This document shows positions 22,349-22,487 of a stretch of DNA of 22,487 nt, one piece after another. The stretch covers positions 1-22,487 of the forward strand of contig DAIDIC010000150.1 of the NCBI GenBank assembly GCA_027459525.1, in the 5' to 3' direction. The translations under genes were made by a program, and so were the position numbers. Numbering within the stretch: the first letter of the stretch is position 1; each line of letters begins with the position of its first letter. The stretch comes from JAJYBV01 sp021812265 (lineage in GTDB: Bacteria; Chloroflexota; Ktedonobacteria; Ktedonobacterales; JACDGC01). Under the pieces are notes generated by a model, which made no database searches, was not told where the DNA came from, and was given only the letters and a program-made list of their open reading frames with translations.

Positions 22349-22487
22349 GCCGCAGGGATGTGAGGAGCATCTTATGAGGGAAATGGAAAAGGTGATTTTT
22401 GGGGGGACACCCCAATCCCCGCGCAAGAGGCTCCGCCCCTTGCGAATCCCTGCATAGCTGCCGCAGGGATGTGAGGAGCATCTTATG
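22349..22487 (+). repeat. 28-nt direct repeat with 111-nt period, reaching the window end
   Basis: The 28-nt sequence starting GCCGCAGGGATGTGAGGAGC occurs identically at 22349-22376 and 22460-22487. Between them lie GGGGGGACACCCC and the hairpin CGCAAG...CTTGCG. The reverse complement of this interval (…GCAAGGGGC…GGGGATTGGGGTGTCC) resembles the interior of the MITE-like copies, which suggests a diverged, oppositely oriented family member. ATCCCTGC (22446-22453) pairs with GCAGGGAT (22463-22470). Too widely spaced for CRISPR from what is visible. Confidence 0.55.

Noticed and set aside
22349..22487. CRISPR array
   Set aside because: Only two 28-nt repeats are visible with an 83-nt interval, much longer than CRISPR spacers, and the interval itself is structured and resembles a dispersed repeat.

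Overview
This window is bacterial chromosome, not phage or plasmid: single-copy housekeeping genes (hisS, rsgA, clpP, moaA, a PPi-type phosphofructokinase, a phosphohexomutase) sit among small operons, lone genes and long non-coding gaps. The phylum cannot be fixed from the sequence. A fliM gene implies a flagellated ancestry. A 7Fe/8Fe-type ferredoxin, a PPi-dependent PFK signature and a radical-SAM MoaA would suit an anaerobic or facultative metabolism, but this is inference. Starts are ATG, GTG and TTG, and Shine-Dalgarno sites are often weak.

Layout. 1-139: degraded right end of an IS200/IS605-type element with a TnpB/omega-RNA-like 3' hairpin. 278-1249 (-): ureohydrolase of the agmatinase/arginase superfamily. 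1415-2710 (+): hisS, overlapping the 3' end of convergent rsgA (2685-3683, -) by 26 bp. 3898-4965 (+): a lone fliM. 4966-5464: a gap with a MITE-like repeat. 5465-6673 (+): pyrophosphate-type phosphofructokinase with its own terminator. 6830-8203 (+): phosphomannomutase/phosphoglucomutase, terminated at 8264-8295. 8338-8838 (-): membrane-anchored chagasin-like (I42) protein. 9111-9506 (-): four-helix membrane protein. 9723-12243 (+): a pxpBC fusion overlapping pxpA, a complete 5-oxoprolinase. 12244-13132: almost 0.9 kb without a gene but full of inverted repeats. 13133-13813 (+): clpP. 14056-15621 (-): secreted S33 hydrolase lipoprotein. 15705-16832 (-): M42 aminopeptidase. 17096-17359 (+): ferredoxin. 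17427-17609: a probably structured leader. 17610-18605 (+): moaA, convergent with a rhodanese (18609-18950, -). 18951-19401: a gap with a second MITE copy. 19402-21165 (+): soluble PAS-GAF histidine kinase, coupled through an ATGA overlap to a THUMP-type RNA methyltransferase (21162-22286, +). 22287-22487: inverted repeats and a 28-nt direct repeat that reaches the window end.

Functional links. PxpB, PxpC and PxpA together hydrolyse 5-oxoproline to glutamate. The M42 peptidase, the S33 exopeptidase-like lipoprotein and ClpP form a loose proteolysis cluster, and the I42-like inhibitor might act on exported peptidases. PFP and the phosphohexomutase both use hexose phosphates. No complete defence system, CRISPR array, rRNA or tRNA was seen. 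The least explained material is non-coding: the moaA leader, the pre-clpP region and the dispersed repeat family.
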